61,015 nucleotides of DNA from Scytonema sp. UIC 10036. GTDB taxonomy: Bacteria > Cyanobacteriota > Cyanobacteriia > Cyanobacteriales > Nostocaceae. The stretch spans positions 1 to 61,015 of the forward strand of contig NZ_WJFC01000067.1 of assembly GCF_009725235.1 (NCBI RefSeq). The letters run 5' to 3'. The position numbers and the translations under genes are program-made. Of the stretch, positions 58,675-61,015 are shown one piece after another; within the stretch, counting starts at the first letter, position 1, and the number at the start of each line of letters is the position of its first letter. A model generated the notes under the pieces. That model worked only from the letters and a program-made list of their open reading frames with translations. It did not search any database and had not been told where the DNA came from.

Positions 58675-59487
58675 TTAAACTCTAGCAGCAGCAACAGTTG
58701 GCGGGTTTACCTTCAACCGCTTAAACATAGCTTCCCTCGCTTGCATTGCCAAGGTATCATCTAGAGGTGACAGTGTGATAGGCTGTTGATACTTCAACCG
58801 CAACGCAGTTTGAATCAACCAATCAGCAACAAAGGGATTTTTTGGTAACAAGGGACCGTGGGAATAAGTTGCGATCGCATTCTGATAAAAAGCCCCTTCT
58901 GTTCCATCTTCACCATTGTTACCCAATCCATAAACAACGCGTCCGAGTGCTTCCACCTTTCCAAGCTTAGTGCGCCCGCCGTGATTTTCAAAACCAATCA
59001 AATATGGCTTGCTACCTGTCATTTCCTCCAAGTCCCGTGCTAAACGAGTTGCACTGACTTCTATAACCAAATTGCCGATACAGCGACGGACATTTTCCCC
59101 TGGATGCACGGACACCATATCTAATATGCCCAATCCTTCAATACGTTGTCCAAACCCTGGTTCATAGTAATGTCCCAACAACTGAGGCGAACCACAAGTA
59201 AACACTCCAGGAGTACCATTTTCTATCTTCTCCCGCATGGCTTCTGCTTTCGCACCTTGTAAATCGCGCATGACAATTTCTTGTTGGCGATCCTGTGCGC
59301 CCCCACCCACGATGACATCAACCGAACGTATATCATCTGCAGTAGAATTTTGATCTAGAGGCAATATGCGAACATTATATCCCCGCCACTGACTGCGGCG
59401 TTCTATACAAATAACATTACCGCGATCGCCGTAAGTACTCATCAGTTTTGGATATAACCAACCAATTGTTAATTCATATTGTTTCAT
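58675..59487 (-). CDS. gatD: Lipid II isoglutaminyl synthase, glutamine amidotransferase subunit
   Basis: 270 residues, class I (CobB/CobQ-like) glutaminase. Catalytic C98 (G-V-F-T-C-G-S-P-Q-L-L-G) and H210 (A-T-Y-S-H-G-P-L-L) are intact, together with G-D-R-G-N near 20 and G-F-E-N-H-G-G near 165. GatD frees ammonia from glutamine for MurT, which amidates the D-Glu carboxylate of lipid II. The partner murT gene is directly upstream on the same strand. Confidence 0.9.
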   Translation of the reverse strand: MKQYELTIGWLYPKLMSTYGDRGNVICIERRSQWRGYNVRILPLDQNSTADDIRSVDVIVGGGAQDRQQEIVMRDLQGAKAEAMREKIENGTPGVFTCGSPQLLGHYYEPGFGQRIEGLGILDMVSVHPGENVRRCIGNLVIEVSATRLARDLEEMTGSKPYLIGFENHGGRTKLGKVEALGRVVYGLGNNGEDGTEGAFYQNAIATYSHGPLLPKNPFVADWLIQTALRLKYQQPITLSPLDDTLAMQAREAMFKRLKVNPPTVAAARV

Positions 59488-59498
59488 AAAAGTCCTTT

Positions 59499-59609
59499 TG
59501 CTAATTGCTAATTGCTAATTGCTAATTGCTAATTGCTAATTGCTAATTGCTAATTGCTAATTGCTAATTGTGTTTTGACCATTAACCATTAGCCATTAGC
59601 CATTAGCAT
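59499..59609. repeat. GCTAATT heptamers (about ten) and CCATTAG heptamers
   Basis: 59499-59570 is a nearly perfect array of ttgctaa units. 59580-59609 repeats ccattaacc/ccattag four times. They fill the murT-gatD gap, where 125 bases separate the genes. Confidence 0.9.
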
Positions 59610-59611
59610 AT

Positions 59612-60949
59612 TTATAATATCTTCCTGCCAGTGAGAACTTCTCTCACTTCTAGCATGGCGGAATAAGTAGGGAGAATGTGTAATGTTTCATTTTCTGGAG
59701 TGTTTTCCAGTGCAGTTGCGATCGCTTGGCGCAAATCTTCTTCTACAATAAGTTTAAAATGACTTTCAGGTGTCTTTTCGCTATAGCGCAGGCGTAGTGC
59801 CATGTCGTAAACGCGATCGCCACTGACAATTAAAGTCCCTCCTCGCTCTACTAATTTCTCTGTATCGACATCCCAAATCCAAGATACATCTGTACCATCT
59901 GGTATGCGGTCATTTAATACAAACAATGTTGTTTTGTCACTGCTTTGAGTGACAACCCGAATTGTTTCATTTGTTCCTACTGGATTTTTTGAAAGTAGAA
60001 TTCGGACTCGCTTACCGTTAATTTCTAACTCTTCTGCACGACCAAACGCAGCTTGGAAGTTATTAATTGTATCGCGAATAGTTGCTTCATCTATACCCAA
60101 TTCAATAGCAGCAGTCGCAGCAGCTAATGTATTGTATTTGTTGTACAAACCAACAAGGATTTGCGACCACTCATTGCTATTAAGCTTCGGTTGACTTCTT
60201 TGAAAGCCGCATTTGGGACAGAGAAAATCTCCCAAGTGAGACAAATAAACTCCTTGATAGTTGAGGGAATGCCCGCAACTAGGACAAAAGATCGAATCGA
60301 CAGCGTGAGGGATTTCCTCTAGATAATTCTCCGGTTCATTCAAGCCAAAGAATAACACTTTTTGGGGTAATTGCTGCCCGAGAAGCGATAGTGTGGGATC
60401 GTCAGCGTTGGGAATCACGACTGTTTCTAGTGGTAAGGTAGAAATCACTTTTGTCCACCGCTTGCTAATGGCATCGACTTCCCCATATCTATCTAATTGG
60501 TCGCGAAATAGGTTTAAGCAAAGAACAATCCGAGGCTGAATCGGTGCTAAGACCTTCGGTATAATATTCTCGTCTACTTCTAATATGGCATAATCAACAT
60601 CTAATGTACCTACTATGTTGGTTGATTCCAACATGGCAGTCATCAAACCATTTTCTAAGTTAGCGCCAGTGGAGTTGTGAGCAACCCGATATCCTTTGCG
60701 TTCCAGTATTGTGCGTAAAAGCAGCGATGTCGTAGTTTTGCCATTTGTTCCGGCAATGAGAATAACTCCATTTTTCACCTGGTTGCTTAATAATTGCAAG
60801 AGGCGGGGTTCGATGCGACGGGCGATGGAACCCGGTAAAACACTCGCTGCACCCAATCGCAGCGATCGCACCATAAAAGTTACACTTTTTGCTACTGAGA
60901 CAGCCAAACCCAGTCGCAGTCTATCTATAAGTTGAATTTTGTTTCCCAC
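59612..60949 (-). CDS. murT: Lipid II isoglutaminyl synthase, Mur-ligase-like subunit
   Basis: 445 residues. Mur ligase P-loop A-G-T-N-G-K-T-T-T (66-74), then a central insertion with a four-Cys zinc ribbon (C-P-S-C-G ... C-P-K-C-G-F, about 220-250) and a C-terminal DUF1727 domain, the exact layout of MurT. With GatD it converts the D-iGlu of lipid II into D-iGln using ATP and glutamine. First gene of the murT-gatD pair; the upstream 66 bases to the window end hold G-run repeats. Confidence 0.92.
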   Translation of the reverse strand: MGNKIQLIDRLRLGLAVSVAKSVTFMVRSLRLGAASVLPGSIARRIEPRLLQLLSNQVKNGVILIAGTNGKTTTSLLLRTILERKGYRVAHNSTGANLENGLMTAMLESTNIVGTLDVDYAILEVDENIIPKVLAPIQPRIVLCLNLFRDQLDRYGEVDAISKRWTKVISTLPLETVVIPNADDPTLSLLGQQLPQKVLFFGLNEPENYLEEIPHAVDSIFCPSCGHSLNYQGVYLSHLGDFLCPKCGFQRSQPKLNSNEWSQILVGLYNKYNTLAAATAAIELGIDEATIRDTINNFQAAFGRAEELEINGKRVRILLSKNPVGTNETIRVVTQSSDKTTLFVLNDRIPDGTDVSWIWDVDTEKLVERGGTLIVSGDRVYDMALRLRYSEKTPESHFKLIVEEDLRQAIATALENTPENETLHILPTYSAMLEVREVLTGRKIL

Positions 60950-61015
60950 ATCAGTATCCTAATTTTTTGGCAGTTAATAACTTATAACCCATGGAGGGGG
61001 AGTAGGGGGTAGGGG

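Overview
The window looks like chromosomal DNA of a filamentous, probably heterocystous (Nostocales-type) cyanobacterium. The signs are frequent GCGATCGC (HIP1) octamers, many 7-bp short tandem repeats (TTAGTTG, GCTAATT and similar), an NDH-1 subunit gene (ndhH), a 4-Cys Ser/Thr kinase, a CYP110-like P450, DUF4351 and Rpn-type families, and several MITE-like palindromes. No tRNA, rRNA or CRISPR array was seen.

Layout. 1-5.8 kb: the end of a small operon with a HEPN-domain gene, a beta-hydroxyacid dehydrogenase, a 31-residue membrane protein, a MidA-like methyltransferase, a half-size EamA protein and a lipoprotein. 5.8-12.0 kb: a tightly coupled four-gene operon (nucleosidase-type PNP effector, iSTAND-like protein, MoxR ATPase, vWA-FGE protein), followed by the remnant of a PIN toxin gene. 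12.2-28.7 kb: mostly ordinary genes (ndhH, rsmH, a TnpB-type gene, a TPS-type exoprotein, an RTX-repeat protein, an ABC exporter, an amidohydrolase, an alpha/beta hydrolase and a kinase) plus two small pseudogenes. 28.7-41.7 kb: a rearranged accessory zone with at least seven whole or partial DUF4351 copies, a second decayed copy of the PNP/iSTAND/MoxR/vWA-FGE cassette, a stand-alone FGE gene, an intact antitoxin/PIN pair, two MITE-like elements, and a mosaic of osmC and Rpn fragments. 42.2-56.3 kb: nine co-directional genes that look like an indolocarbazole (tryptophan-dimer) biosynthesis cluster: a RebD/StaD/VioB-type chromopyrrolic acid synthase, a RebC/StaC-type flavoprotein, a GST, a StaP/RebP-type P450, a VOC protein, a second P450, an MFS-FHA fusion, a second MFS exporter and a haem sensor-like protein. 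56.5-61.0 kb: an extended SDR, a type III PKS remnant, one unknown gene, and gatD/murT for lipid II amidation.

Two systems stand out. The first is the PNP-iSTAND-MoxR-vWA/FGE cassette. It resembles the NTP-dependent conflict (ternary, STAND-linked) systems of multicellular bacteria. The C-terminal FGE/C-type-lectin segments of its three FGE genes differ in the manner expected of diversity-generating-retroelement variable regions: same length, variation concentrated at codon positions one and two, and invariant islands. No reverse transcriptase or template repeat is visible here, so it would have to act from elsewhere. The second is the tryptophan-dimer cluster. It has the core CPA synthase/P450/flavoprotein trio but no recognisable L-tryptophan oxidase, halogenase or glycosyltransferase in the window, and the synthase carries an apparent one-base frameshift at a C-run near its N-terminus.
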